Origin: Chlorocebus sabaeus
Taxonomy: Eukaryota > Chordata > Mammalia > Primates > Cercopithecidae
Length of the DNA: 64,000 bases
Direction: 5' to 3'
Assembly (NCBI RefSeq): GCF_047675955.1
Contig: NC_132904.1
Span: 60,445,435-60,509,434 of the forward strand
Positions 1 to 13,300 of the stretch are shown here, piece after piece. The notes beneath the pieces are model-generated. The model saw nothing but the letters and a program-made list of their open reading frames with translations, ran no database searches and was not told where the DNA came from. How positions within the stretch are numbered: position 1 is the first letter of the stretch; each line of letters starts with the position of its first letter. The position numbers and the translations under genes are program-made.

Positions 1-1575
1 GGCAAAGGGATATTTGGAAGCCCATAGAGGGCTATGGTCAAAAAGGAAATATCTTCCGTTCAAAACTGGAAAGAAACTTTCTGAGAAACTGCTCTGTGTT
101 CTGTTAGTTCATCTCACAGAGTTACATCATTCCCTTCAGGAAGCCTTTCGCTAAGGCTGTTCTTGTGGTACTGGCAAAGGGATATTTGGAAGCCCATAGA
201 GGTCTATGGGGAAAAAGGAAATATCTTCCGTTCAAAACTGGAAAGAAGCTTTCTGAGAAACTGCTCTGTGTTCTGTTAATTCATCTCACAGAGTTACATC
301 TTTCCCTTCAAGAAGCCTTTCGCTAAGGCTGTTCTTGCGGAATTGGCAAAGGGATATTTGGAAGCCCATACAAGGCTATGGTGAAAAAGGAAATATCTTC
401 CGTTCAAAACTGGAAAGAAGCCTTCTGAGAAACTGCTCTGTGTTCAGTTAGTTCATCTCACAGAGTTACATCTTTACCTTCAACAAGCCTTTCGCTAAGG
501 CTGTTCATGAGGAATTGGCAAAGGGATATTTGGAAGCCCATAGAAGGCTACGGTAAAAAAGGAAATATCTTCCGTTCAAAACTGGAAAGAAGCTTTCTGA
601 GAAACTGCTCTGTGTTCTGTTAATTCATCTCACAGAGTTACATCTTTCCCTTCAAGAAGCCTTTCGCTAAGGCTGTTCTTGTGGAATTGGCAAAGGGATA
701 TTTCGAAGCCCATAGAGGGCTGTGGTGAAAAAGGAAATATCTTCCGTTCAAAACTAGAAAGTAGCGTTCTGAGAAACTGCTCTGTGTTCTGTTAATTCAT
801 CTCACAGAGTTACATCTTTCCCTTCAGGAAGCCCTTCGCTAAGGCTGTTCTTGTGGCATTGGCAAAGGGATATTTGGAAGCCCATAGAGGGCTATGGTGA
901 AAAAGGAAATATCTTCCGTTCAAAACTGGAAAGAAACTTTCTGAGAAACTGCTCTGTGTTCTGTTAATTCATCTCACAGAGTTACATCTTTCCCTTCAAG
1001 AAGCCTTTCGCTAAGGCTGTTCTTGTGGAATTGGCAAAGGGATATTTGGAAGCCCATAGAAGGCTATGGTGAAAAAGGAAATATCTTCCGTTCAAAACTG
1101 GAAAGAATCTTTCTGAGAAACTGCTCTGTGTTCTGTTAATTCATCTCACAGAGTTACATCGTTCCTCTCAAGAAGCCTTTGGCTAAGGCTGTTCTTGTGG
1201 AATTGGCAAAGGGATATTTGGAATCCCATAGAGGTCTATGGTGAAAAAGGAAATATCTTCCGTTCAAAACTGGAAAGAAGCTTTCTGAGAAACTGCTCTG
1301 TGTTCTGTTAATTCATCTCACAGAGTTACATCTTTCCCTTCAATTTCCCTTTGACTAAGGCTGTTCTTGTGGAATTGGCAACGGGATATTTGGAAGCCCA
1401 TGGAGGACTACGGTAAAAAAGGAAATATCTTCCGTTCAAAACTGGAAGGAAGCTTTCTGAGAAACTGCTCTGTGTTCTGTTAATTCATCTCACACAGTTA
1501 CATCTTTCCCTTCAAGAAGCCTTTCGCTAGGGCTGTTCTTGTGGAATTGGCAAAGGGATATTTGGAAGGCCATAG
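1..1575 (+). repeat. Left mosaic segment of alpha monomers
   Basis: About nine monomers. From 1 to about 1,150 it shares rare variants in the same order with the segment starting near 15,476: GGTCA at 36-40 and 15,511; TTGCGGAATTGG near 338 and 15,811; TTTCGAAGCCC with GCTGTGG near 693 and 16,177. From about 1,110 to 1,615 it instead matches 40.64-41.15 kb. Its marker is the rare block CAATTTCCCTTTGAC (1341 and 40883), followed by CATGGAGGACTACGG and GGAAGGCCATAG. No gene is present. Confidence 0.75.
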
Positions 1576-2054
1576 AGGGCTATGGTGAAAAAGGAAATAT
1601 CTTCCGTTCAAAACTGGAAAGAAGCTTTCTGAGAAACTGCTCTGTGTTCTGTTAATTCATCTCACAGAGTTACATCTTTCCTCTCAAGAAGCCTTTGGCT
1701 AAGGCTGTTCTTGTGGAATTGGCGAAGGGATATTTGGAAGCCCATAGAGGTCTATGGTGAAAAAGGAAATAACTTCCGTTCAAAACTGGAAAGAAGCTTT
1801 CTGAGAAACTGCTCTGTGTTCTGTTAATTCATCTCACAGAGTTACATCTTTCCCTTGAAGAAGCCTTTCGCTAAGACTGTTCTTGTGGAATTGGCAAAGG
1901 GATATTTGGAAGCCCATAGAAGGCTATGGTGAAAAAGGAAATATCTTCCGTTCAAAACTGGAAAGAAGCCTTCTGAGAAACTGCTCTGTGTTCTGTTAAT
2001 TCATCTACCAGAGTTACATCTTTACCTTCAACAAGCCTTTCGCTAAGGCTGTTC
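1576..2054 (+). repeat. Partial HOR-1 module upstream of unit 1
   Basis: These monomers match about 5,360-5,837 and 9,830-10,308, the end of the conserved HOR-1 module. Shared markers in order are TTTCCTCTCAAG with CTTTGGCTAAGG, AAATAACTTCC and CATCTACCAGAG. It is therefore the truncated tail of an earlier HOR-1 unit whose left part has been replaced by the mosaic segment. Confidence 0.7.
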
Positions 2055-5000
2055 TTGTGGAATTGGAAAAGGGATATTTGGAAGCCCATAGAAGGCTACG
2101 GTGAAAAAGGAAATATCTTCCGTTCAAAACTGGAAAGAAGCTTTCTGAGAAACTGCTCTGTGTTCGTTAATTCATCTAACAGAGTTACATCTTTCCCTTC
2201 AAGAAGCGTTTCGCTAAGGCTGTTCTTGTGGAATTGGTAAAGGGATATTTGGAAGCCCATAGAGGGCTATGGTGAAAAAGGAATTATCTTCCGTTCAAAA
2301 CTGGAAAGAAACGTTCTGAGAAACTGCTCTGTGTTCTGTTAATTCATCTCACAGAGTTACATCTTTCCCTTCAAGAAGCCTTTCACTAAGGCTGTTCTTG
2401 TGGCATTGGCAAAGGGATATTTGGAAGCCCATAGAGGGCTATGGTGAAAAAGGAAATATCTTCCGTTCAAAACTGGAAAGAAGCCTTCTGAGAAACTGCT
2501 CTGTGTTCTGTTAATTCTGCTCACAGAGTTACATCTTTCCCTTCAAGAAGCCTTTCGATAAGGCTGTTCTTGTGGAATTGGCAAAGGGATATTTGGAAGC
2601 CCAAAGAGAGCTATAGTGAAAAAGGAAATATCTTCCGTTCAAAACTGGAAAGAAGCTTTCTGAGAAACTTCTCTGTGTTCTGTTAATTCATCTCACAGAG
2701 TTACATCTTTCCCTTCAAGAAGCCTTTCGCTAAGGCTGTTCTTGTGGAATTGGCGAAGGGATATTTGGAAGCCCATAGAGGGCTATGTTGAAAAAGGAAA
2801 TATCTTCCGTTCAAAACTGGAAAGAAGCTTTCAGAGAAACCCCTCTGTGTTCTGTTAATTCATCTCACAGAGTTACATCTTTGCCTTCAAGAAGCCTTTC
2901 GCTAAGGCTGTTCTTGTGGTATTGGCAAAGGGATATTTGGAAGCCCATAGAGGGCTATAGTGAAAAAGGAAATATCTTCTGTTCAAAACTGGAAAGAAGC
3001 TTTCTGAGAAACTGCTCTGTGTTCCGTTAATTCATCTCACAGAGTTACATCTTTCCCTTCAAGAAGCCTTTCACTAAGGCTGTTCTTGTGGAATTGGCAA
3101 AGGGATATTTGGAAGCCCATAGAGGGCTATGGTGAAAAAGGAAATATCTTCCGTTCAAAACTGGAAAGAAGCTTTCTGAGAAACTGCTCTGTGTTCTGTT
3201 AATTCATCCCACAGAATTACATCTTTCCCTTCAAGAAGCCTTTCGCTAAAGCTGTTCTTGTGGCATTGGCAAAGGGATATTTGGAAGCCCATAGTGGGCT
3301 ATGGTGAAAAAGGAAATATCTTCCGTTCAAAACTGGAAAGAAGCTTTGTGAGAAACTGCTCTGTGTTCTGTTAGTTCATCTCACAGAGTTACATCTTTCC
3401 CTTCAAGAAGCCTTTCGCTAAGGCTGTTCTTGTGTAATTGGAAAAGGGATATTTGGAAGCCCATAGAGGTCTATGGGGAAAAAGGAAATATCTTCCGTTC
3501 AAAACTGGAAAGAAGCTTTCTGAGAAACTGCTCTGTGTTCTGTTAATTCATCTCACAGAGTTACATCTTTCCGTTCAAGAAGCCTTTCGCTAAGGCTGTT
3601 CTTGTGGAATTGGCAAAGGGATATTTGGAAGCCCATAGAGGGCTATGGTGAAAAAGGAAATATCTTCCGTTCAAAACTGGAAAGAAGCGTTCTGAGAAAC
3701 TGCTCTGTGTTCTGTTAATTCATCTCACAGAGTTACATCTTTCCCTTCAAGAAGCCTTTCGCTAAGGCTGTTCTTGTGGCATTGGCAAAGGGATATTTGG
3801 AAGCCCATAGAGGGCTATGGTCAAAAAGGAAATATCTTCCGTTCAAAACTGGAAAGAAGCTTTCTGAGAAACTGCTCTGTGTTCTGTTAGTTCATCTCGC
3901 AGAGTTACATCATTCCCTTCAGGAAGCCTTTCGCTAAGGCTGTTCTTGTGGTACTGGCAAAGGGATATTTGGAAGCCCATAGAGGTCTATGGGGAAAAAG
4001 GAAATATCTTCCGTTCAAAACTGGAAAGAAGCTTTCTGAGAAACTGCTCTGTGTTCTGTTAATTCATCTCACAGAGTTACATCTTTCCCTTCAAGAAGCC
4101 TTTCGCTAAGGCTGTTCTTGTGGAATTGGCAAAGGGATATTTGGAAGCCCATACAAGGCTATGGTGAAAGAGGAAATATCTTCCGTTCAAAACTGGAAAG
4201 AAGCCTTCTGAGAAACTGCTCTGTGTTCAGTTAGTTTATCTCACAGAGTTACATCTTTACCTTCAACAAGCCTTTCGCTAAGGCTGTTCATGAGGAATTG
4301 GCAAAGGGATATTTGGAAGCCCATAGAGGGCTATGTTGAAAAAGGAAATATCTTCCGTTCAAAACTGGAAAGAAGCGTTCTGAGAAACTGCTCTGTGTTC
4401 TGTTAATTCATCTCACAGAGATACATCTTTCCCTTCAAGAAGCCTTTCGCTAAGGCTGTTCTTGTGGCATTGGCAAAGGGATATTTGGAAGCCCATAGAG
4501 GGCTATGGTGAAAAAGGTAATATCTTCCGTTCAAAACTGGAAAGAAGCTTTCTGAGACACTGCTCTGTGTTCTGTTAATTCTGCTCAAAGAGTTACATCT
4601 TTCCCTTCAAGAAGCCTTTCGATAAGGCTGTTCTTGTGGAATTGGCAAAGGGATATTTGGAAGCCCAAAGAGAGCTATAGTGAAAAAGGAAATATTTTCT
4701 GTTCAAAACTGGAAAGAAGCTTTCTGAGAAACTACTCTGTGTTCTGTTAATTCATCTCACAGAGTTACATCTTTCCCTTCAAGAAGCCTTTTGCTAAGGC
4801 TGTTCTTGTGGAATTGACGAAGGGATATTTGGAAGCCCATAGAGGGCTATGGTGAAAAAGGAAATATCTTCCGTTCAAAACTGGAAAGAAGCGTTCTGAG
4901 AAACTGCTCTGTGTTCTGTTAATTTATCTCACAGAGTTACATCTTTCCCTTCAAGAAGCCTTTCGCTAAGTCTTTTCTTGTGGCATTGGCAAAGGGATAT

Positions 5001-5837
5001 TTGGAAGCCCGTAGAGGGCTATGGTGAAAAAGGAAATATCTTCCGTTCAAAACTGTAAAGAAGCTTTCTGAGAAACTGCTCTGTGTTGTGTTAGTTCATC
5101 TCACAGAGTTACATCTTTCCCTTCTAGAAGCCTTTCGCTAAGGCTGTTCTTGTGGAATTGGCAAAGGGATATTAGGAAGCACATCGAGGGCTATCGTGAA
5201 AAAGGAAATATCTTACGGTCAAAACTGGAAAGAAGCCTTCTGAGAAACTGCTCTGTGTTCTCTTAATTTAACTCACAGAGTTACATCTTTCCCTTCAAGA
5301 AGCCTTTCGATAAGGCTATTCTTGTGGAATTGGCAAAGGGATATTTGGAAGCCCATAGAGGGCTATGGTGAAAAAGGAAATATCTTCCGTTCAAAACTGG
5401 AAAGAAGCTTTCTGAGAAACTGCTCTGTGTTCTGTTAATTCATCTCACAGAGTTACATCTTTCCTCTCAAGAAGCCTTTGGCTAAGGCTGTTCTTGTGGA
5501 ATTGGCAAAGGGATATTTGGAAGCCCATAGAGGTCTATGGTGAAAAAGGAAATAACTTCCGTTCAAAACTGGAAAGAAGCTTTCTGAGAAACTGCTCTGT
5601 GTTCTGTTAATTCATCTCACAGAGTTACATCTTTCCCTTGAAGAAGCCTTTCGCTAAGACTGTTCTTGTGGAATTGGCAAAGGGATATTTGGAAGCCCAT
5701 AGAAGGCTATGGTGAAAAAGGAAATATCTTCCGTTCAAAACTGGAAAGAAGCCTTCTGAGAAACTGCTCTGTGTTCTGTTAATTCATCTACCAGAGTTAC
5801 ATCTTTACCTTCAACAAGCCTTTCGCTAAGGCTGTTC
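2055..5837 (+). repeat. HOR-1 unit 1 (3,783 bp, 22 monomers)
   Basis: The unit begins at the monomer with a 1-bp deletion (GTGTTCGTTAATTC) and CATCTAACAG, which recurs at the start of units 2 and 3. Its variable part (2055 to about 4402) contains the monomer with TTCAGAGAAACCCCTCTG and the CATCCCACAGAATT monomer. The conserved module of about 8 monomers (4403-5837) follows, marked by GAGATACATC, TTCTGCTCAAAG, GAATTGACG, TAAGTCTTTTC and ATTAGGAAGCACATCG (5171). Compared with unit 2 it lacks one monomer just before GTTGAAAAAGG (4331) and three monomers after the CCGTTCAAGAAG monomer near 3,575. Confidence 0.8.
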
Positions 5838-8800
5838 TTGTGGAATTGGCAAAGGGATATTTGGAAGCCCATAGAAGGCTACGGTGAAAAAGGAAATATC
5901 TTCCGTTCAAAACTGGAAAGAAGCTTTCTGAGAAACTGCTCTGTGTTCGTTAATTCATCTAACAGAGTTACATCTTTCCCTTCAAGAAGCGTTTCGCTAA
6001 GGCTGTTCTTGTGGAATTGGTAAAGGGATATTTGGAAGCCCATAGAGGGCTATGGTGAAAAAGGAATTATCTTCCGTTCAAAACTGGAAAGAAACGTTCT
6101 GAGAAACTGCTCTGTGTTCTGTTAATTCATCTCACAGAGTTACATCTTTCCCTTCAAGAAGCCTTTCACTAAGGCTGTTCTTGTGGCATTGGCAAAGGGA
6201 TATTTGGAAGCCCATAGAGGGCTATGGTGAAAAAGGAAATATCTTCCGTTCAAAACTGGAAAGAAGCCTTCTGAGAAACTGCTCTGTGTTCTGTTAATTC
6301 TGCTCACAGAGTTACATCTTTCCCTTCAAGAAGCCTTTCGATAAGGCTGTTCTTGTGGAATTGGCAAAGGGATATTTGGAAGCCCAAAGAGAGCTATAGT
6401 GAAAAAGGAAATATCTTCCGTTCAAAACTGGAAAGAAGCTTTCTGAGAAACTTCTCTGTGTTCTGTTAATTCATCTCACAGAGTTACATCTTTCCCTTCA
6501 AGAAGCCTTTCGCTAAGGCTGTTCTTGTGGAATTGGCGAAGGGATATTTGGAAGCCCATAGAGGGCTATGTTGAAAAAGGAAATATCTTCCGTTCAAAAC
6601 TGGAAAGAAGCTTTCAGAGAAACCCCTCTGTGTTCTGTTAATTCATCTCACAGAGTTACATCTTTGCCTTCAAGAAGCCTTTCGCTAAGGCTGTTCTTGT
6701 GGTATTGGCAAACGGATATTTGGAAGCCCATAGAGGGCTATAGTGAAAAAGGAAATATCTTCTGTTCAAAACTGGAAAGAAGCTTTCTGAGAAACTGCTC
6801 TGTGTTCCGTTAATTCATCTCACAGAGTTACATCTTTCCCTTCAAGAAGCCTTTCACTAAGGCTGTTCTTGTGGAATTGGCAAAGGGATATTTGGAAGCC
6901 CATAGAGGGCTATGGTGAAAAAGGAAATATCTTCCGTTCAAAACTGGAAAGAAGCTTTCTGAGAAACTGCTCTGTGTTCTGTTAATTCATCCCACAGAAT
7001 TACATCTTTCCCTTCAAGAAGCCTTTCGCTAAAGCTGTTCTTGTGGCATTGGCAAAGGGATATTTGGAAGCCCATAGTGGGCTATGGTGAAAAAGGAAAT
7101 ATCTTCCGTTCAAAACTGGAAAGAAGCTTTGTGAGAAACTGCTCTGTGTTCTGTTAGTTCATCTCACAGAGTTACATCTTTCCCTTCAAGAAGCCTTTCG
7201 CTAAGGCTGTTCTTGTGTAATTGGAAAAGGGATATTTGGAAGCCCATAGAGGTCTATGGGGAAAAAGGAAATATCTTCCGTTCAAAACTGGAAAGAAGCT
7301 TTCTGAGAAACTGCTCTGTGTTCTGTTAATTCATCTCACAGAGTTACATCTTTCCGTTCAAGAAGCCTTTCGCTAAGGCTGTTCTTGTGGCATTGGCAAA
7401 GGGATATTTGGAAGCCCATAGAGGGCTATGGTGAAAAAGGAAATATCTTCCGTTCAAAACTGGAAAGAAACTTTCTGAGAAACTGCTCTGTGTTCTGTTA
7501 ATTCATCTCACAGAGTTACATCTTTCCCTTCAAGAAGCCTTTCGCTAAGGCTGTTCTTGTGGAATTGGCAAAGGGATATTTGGAAGCCCATAGAAGGCTA
7601 TGGTGAAAAACGAAATATCTTCCGTTCAAAACTGGAAAGAATCTTTCTGAGAAACTGCTCTGTGTTCTGTTAATTCATCTCACAGAGTTATATCTTTACC
7701 TTCAACAAGCCTTTCGCTAAGGCTGTTCTTGAGGAATTGGCAAAGGGATATTTGGAAGCCCATAGAAGACTACGGTGAAAAAGGAAATATCTTCCGTTCA
7801 AAACTGGAAAGAAGCTTTCTGAGAAACTGCTCTGTGTTCTGTTAATTCATCTCACAGAGTTACATCTTTCCGTTCGAGAAGCCTTTCGCTAAGGCTGTTC
7901 TTGTGGAATTGGCAAAGGGATATTTGGAAGCCCATAGAGGGCTATGGTGAAAAAGGAAATATCTTCCGTTCAAAACTGGAAAGAAGCGTTCTGAGAAACT
8001 GCTCTGTGTTCTGTTAATTCATCTCACAGAGTTACATCTTTCCCTTCAAGGAGCCTTTCGCTAAGGCTGTTCTTGTGGCATTGGCAACGGGATATTTGGA
8101 AGCCCATAGAGGGCTATGGTCAAAAAGGAAATATCTTCCGTTCAAAACTGGAAAGAAGCTTTCTGAGAAACTGCTCTGTGTTCTGTTAGTTCATCTCACA
8201 GAGTTACATCATTCCCTTCAGTAAGCCTTTCGCTAAGGCTGTTCTTGTGGTACTGGCAAAGGGATATTTGGAAGCCCATAGAGGTCTATGGGGAAAAAGG
8301 AAATATCTTCCGTTCAAAACTGGAAAGAAGCTTTCTGAGAAACTGCTCTGTGTTCTGTTAATTCATCTCACAGAATTACATCTTTCCCTTCAAGAAGCCT
8401 TTCGCTAAGGCTGTTCTTGTGGAATTGGCAAAGGGATATTTGGAAGCCCATACAAGGCTATGGTGAAAAAGGAAATATCTTCCGTTCAAAACTGGAAAGA
8501 AGCCTTCTGAGAAACTGCTCTGTGTTCAGTTAGTTTATCTCACAGAGTTACATCTTTACCTTCAACAAGCCTTTCCCTAAGGCTGTTCATGAGGAATTGG
8601 CAAAGGGATATTTGGAAGCCCATAGAAGGCTACGGTAAAAAAGGAAATATCTTCCGTTCAAAACTGGAAAGAAGCTTTCTGAGAAACTGCTCTGTGTTCT
8701 GTTAATTCATCTCACAGAGTTACATCTTTCCCTTCAAGAAGCCTTTCGCTAAGGCTGTTCTTGTGGAATTGGCAAAGGGATATTTGGAAGCCCATAGAGG

Positions 8801-10308
8801 GCTATGTTGAAAAAGGAAATATCTTCCGTTCAAAACTGGAAAGAAGCGTTCTGAGAAACTGCTCTGTGTTCTGTTAATTCATCTCACAGAGATACATCTT
8901 TCCCTTCAAGAAGCCTTTCGCTAAGGCTGTTCTTGTGGCATTGGCAAAGGGATATTTGGAAGCCCATAGAGGGCTATGGTGAAAAAGGTAATATCTTCCG
9001 TTCAAAACTGGAAAGAAGCTTTCTGAGACACTGCTCTGTGTTCTGTTAATTCTGCTCAAAGAGTTACATCTTTCCCTTCAAGAAGCCTTTCGATAAGGCT
9101 GTTCTTGTGGAATTGGCAAAGGGATATTTGGAAGCCCAAAGAGAGCTATAGTGAAAAAGGAAATATTTTCTGTTCAAAACTGGAAAGAAGCTTTCTGAGA
9201 AACTACTCTGTGTTCTGTTAATTCATCTCACAGAGTTACATCTTTCCCTTCAAGAAGCCTTTTGCTAAGGCTGTTCTTGTGGAATTGACGAAGGGATATT
9301 TGGAAGCCCATAGAGGGCTATGGTGAAAAAGGAAATATCTTCCGTTCAAAACTGGAAAGAAGCGTTCTGAGAAACTGCTCTGTGTTCTGTTAATTTATCT
9401 CACAGAGTTACATCTTTCCCTTCAAGAAGCCTTTCGCTAAGTCTTTTCTTGTGGCATTGGCAAAGGGATATTTGGAAGCCCGTAGAGGGCTATGGTGAAA
9501 AAGGAAATATCTTCCGTTCAAAACTGTAAAGAAGCTTTCTGAGAAACTGCTCTGTGTTGTGTTAGTTCATCTCACAGAGTTACATCTTTCCCTTCTAGAA
9601 GCCTTTCGCTAAGGCTGTTCTTGTGGAATTGGCAAAGGGATATTAGGAAGCACATCGAGGGCTATCGTGAAAAAGGAAATATCTTACGGTCAAAACTGGA
9701 AAGAAGCCTTCTGAGAAACTGCTCTGTGTTCTCTTAATTTAACTCACAGAGTTACATCTTTCCCTTCAAGAAGCCTTTCGATAAGGCTATTCTTGTGGAA
9801 TTGGCAAAGGGATATTTGGAAGCCCTTAGAGGGCTATGGTGAAAAAGGAAATATCTTCCGTTCAAAACTGGAAAGAAGCTTTCTGAGAAACTGCTCTGTG
9901 TTCTGTTAATTCATCTCACAGAGTTACATCTTTCCTCTCAAGAAGCCTTTGGCTAAGGCTGTTCTTGTGGAATTGGCAAAGGGATATTTGGAAGCCCATA
10001 GAGGTCTATGGTGAAAAAGGAAATAACTTCCGTTCAAAACTGGAAAGAAGCTTTCTGAGAAACTGCTCTGTGTTCTGTTAATTCATCTCACAGAGTTACA
10101 TCTTTCCCTTGAAGAAGCCTTTCGCTAAGACTGTTCTTGTGGAATTGGCAAAGGGATATTTGGAAGCCCATAGAAGGCTATGGTGAAAAAGGAAATATCT
10201 TCCGTTCAAAACTGGAAAGAAGCCTTCTGAGAAACTGCTCTGTGTTCTGTTAATTCATCTACCAGAGTTACATCTTTACCTTCAACAAGCCTTTCGCTAA
10301 GGCTGTTC
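5838..10308 (+). repeat. HOR-1 unit 2 (4,471 bp, 26 monomers)
   Basis: Nearly the same monomer order as unit 1, with markers offset by 3,783 bp at the unit start and by 4,471 bp at the conserved module (GAGATACATC near 4,428 and 8,899; ATTAGG at 5171 and 9642). It is the longest unit, with three extra monomers at about 7.39-7.9 kb and one more near 8.62-8.8 kb. The three extra monomers carry AACTTTCTG, GAAAAACGAAATATC, AATCTTTCTG with TTATATC, and TCCGTTCGAG. The same set recurs at 16.4-17.0 kb, 44.2-44.8 kb and 55.1-55.6 kb. Confidence 0.8.
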
Positions 10309-13300
10309 TTGTGGAATTGGCAAAGGGATATTTGGAAGCCCATAGAAGGCTACGGTGAAAAAGGAAATATCTTCCGTTCAAAACTGGAAAGAAGCTTTCT
10401 GAGAAACTGCTCTGTGTTCGTTAATTCATCTAACAGAGTTACATCTTTCCCTTCAAGAAGCGTTTCGCTAAGGCTGTTCTTGTGGAATTGGTAAAGGGAT
10501 ATTTGGAAGCCCATAGAGGGCTATGGTGAAAAAGGAATTATCTTCCGTTCAAAACTGGAAAGAAACGTTCTGAGAAACTGCTCTGTGTTCTGTTAATTCA
10601 TCTCACAGAGTTACATCTTTCCCTTCAAGAACCCTTTCACTAAGGCTGTTCTTGTGGCATTGGCAAAGGGATATTTGGAAGCCCATAGAGGGCTATGGTG
10701 AAAAAGGAAATATCTTACGTTCAAAACTGGAAAGAAGCCTTCTGAGAAACTGCTCTGTGTTCTGTTAATTCTGCTCACAGAGTTACATCTTTCCCTTCAA
10801 GAAGCCTTTCGATAAGGCTGTTCTTGTGGAATTGGCAAAGGGATATTTGGAAGCCCAAAGAGAGCTATAGTGAAAAAGGAAATATCTTCCGTTCAAAACT
10901 GGAAAGAAGCTTTCTGAGAAACTTCTCTGTGTTCTGTTAATTCATCTCACAGAGTTACATCTTTCCCTTCAAGAAGCCTTTCGCTAAGGCTGTTCTTGTG
11001 GAATTGGCGAAGGGATATTTGGAAGCCCATAGAGGGCTATGGTGAAAAAGGAAATATCTTCCGTTCAAAACTGGAAAGAAGCTTTCTGAGAAACTGCTCT
11101 GTGTTCTGTTAATTCATCCCACAGAATTACATCTTTCCCTTCAAGAAGCCTTTCGCTAAAGCTGTTCTTGTGGCATTGGCAAAGGGATATTTGGAAGCCC
11201 ATAGTGGGCTATGGTGAAAAAGGAAATATCTTCCGTTCAAAACTGGAAAGAAGCTTTGTGAGAAACTGCTCTGTGTTCTGTTAGTTCATCTCACAGAGTT
11301 ACATCTTTCCCTTCAAGAAGCCTTTCGCTAAGGCTGTTCTTGTGTAATTGGAAAAGGGATATTTGGAAGCCCATAGAGGTCTATGGGGAAAAAGGAAATA
11401 TCTTCCGTTCAAAACTGGAAAGAAGCTTTCTGAGAAACTGCTCTGTGTTCTGTTAATTCATCTCACAGAGTTACATCTTTCCGTTCAAGAAGCCTTTCGC
11501 TAAGGCTGTTCTTGTGGAATTGGCAAAGGGATATTTGGAAGCCCATAGAGGGCTATGGTGAAAAAGGAAATATCTTCCGTTCAAAACTGGAAAGAATCTT
11601 TCTGATAAACTGCTCCGTGTTCTGTTAATTCATCTCACAGAGTTACATCTTTCCCTTCAAGAAGCCTTTCGCTAAGGCTGTTCTTGTGGCATTGGCAAAG
11701 GGATATTTGGAAGCCCATAGAGGGCTATGGTCAAAAAGGAAATATCTTCCGTTCAAAACTGGAAAGAAGCTTTCTGAGAAACTGCTCTGTGTTCTGTTAG
11801 TTCATCTCACAGAGTTACATCATTCCCTTCAGGAAGCCTTTCGCTAAGGCTGTTCTTGTGGTACTGGCAAAGGGATATTTGGAAGCCCATAGAGGTCTAT
11901 GGGGAAAAAGGAAATATCTTCCGTTCAAAACTGGAAAGAAGCTTTCTGAGAAACTGCTCTGTGTTCTGTTAATTCATCTCACAGAGTTACATCTTTCCCT
12001 TCAAGAAGCCTTTCGCTAAGGCTGTTCTTGTGGAATTGGCAAAGGGATATTTGGAAGCCCATACAAGGCTATGGTGAAAAAGGAAATATCTTCCGTTCAA
12101 AACTGGAAAGAAGCCTTCTGAGAAACTGCTCTGTGTTCAGTTAGTTTATCTCACAGAGTTACATCTTTACCTTCAACAAGCCTTTCGCTAAGGCTGTTCA
12201 TGAGGAATTGGCAAAGGGATATTTGGAAGCCCATAGAAGGCTACGGTAAAAAAGGAAATATCTTCCGTTCAAAACTGGAAAGAAGCTTTCTGAGAAACTG
12301 CTCTGTGTTCTGTTAATTCATCTCACAGAGTTACATCTTTCCCTTCAAGAAGCCTTTCGCTAAGGCTGTTCTTGTGGAATTGGCAAAGGGATATTTGGAA
12401 GCCCATAGAGGGCTATGTTGAAAAAGGAAATATCTTCCGTTCAAAACTGGAAAGAAGCGTTCTGAGAAACTGCTCTGTGTTCTGTTAATTCATCTCACAG
12501 AGATACATCTTTCCCTTCAAGAAGCCTTTCGCTAACGCTGTTCTTGTGGCATTGGCAAAGGGATATTTGGAAGCCCATAGAGGGCTATGGTGAAAAAGGT
12601 AATATCTTCCGTTCAAAACTGGAAAGAAGCTTTCTGAGACACTGCTCTGTGTTCTGTTAATTCTGCTCAAAGAGTTACATCTTTCCCTTCAAGAAGCCTT
12701 TCGATAAGGCTGTTCTTATGGAATTGGCAAAGGGATATTTGGAAGCCCAAAGAGAGCTATAGTGAAAAAGGAAATATTTTCTGTTCAAAACTGGAAAGAA
12801 GCTTTCTGAGAAACTACTCTGTGTTCTGTTAATTCATCTCACAGAGTTACATCTTTCCCTTCAAGAAGCCTTTTGCTAAGGCTGTTCTTGTGGAATTGAC
12901 GAAGGGATATTTGGAAGCCCATAGAGGGCTATGGTGAAAAAGGAAATATCTTCCGTTCAAAACTGGAAAGAAGCGTTCTGAGAAACTGCTCTGTGTTCTG
13001 TTAATTTATCTCACAGAGTTACATCTTTCCCTTCAAGAAGCCTTTCGCTAAGTCTTTTCTTGTGGCATTGGCAAAGGGATATTTGGAAGCCCGTAGAGGG
13101 CTATGGTGAAAAAGGAAATATCTTCCGTTCAAAACTGTAAAGAAGCTTTCTGAGAAACTGCTCTGTGTTGTGTTAGTTCATCTCACAGAGTTACATCTTA
13201 CCCTTCTAGAAGCCTTTCGCTAAGGCTGTTCTTGTGGAATTGGCAAAGGGATATTAGGAAGCACATCGAGGGCTATCGTGAAAAAGGAAATATCTTACGG

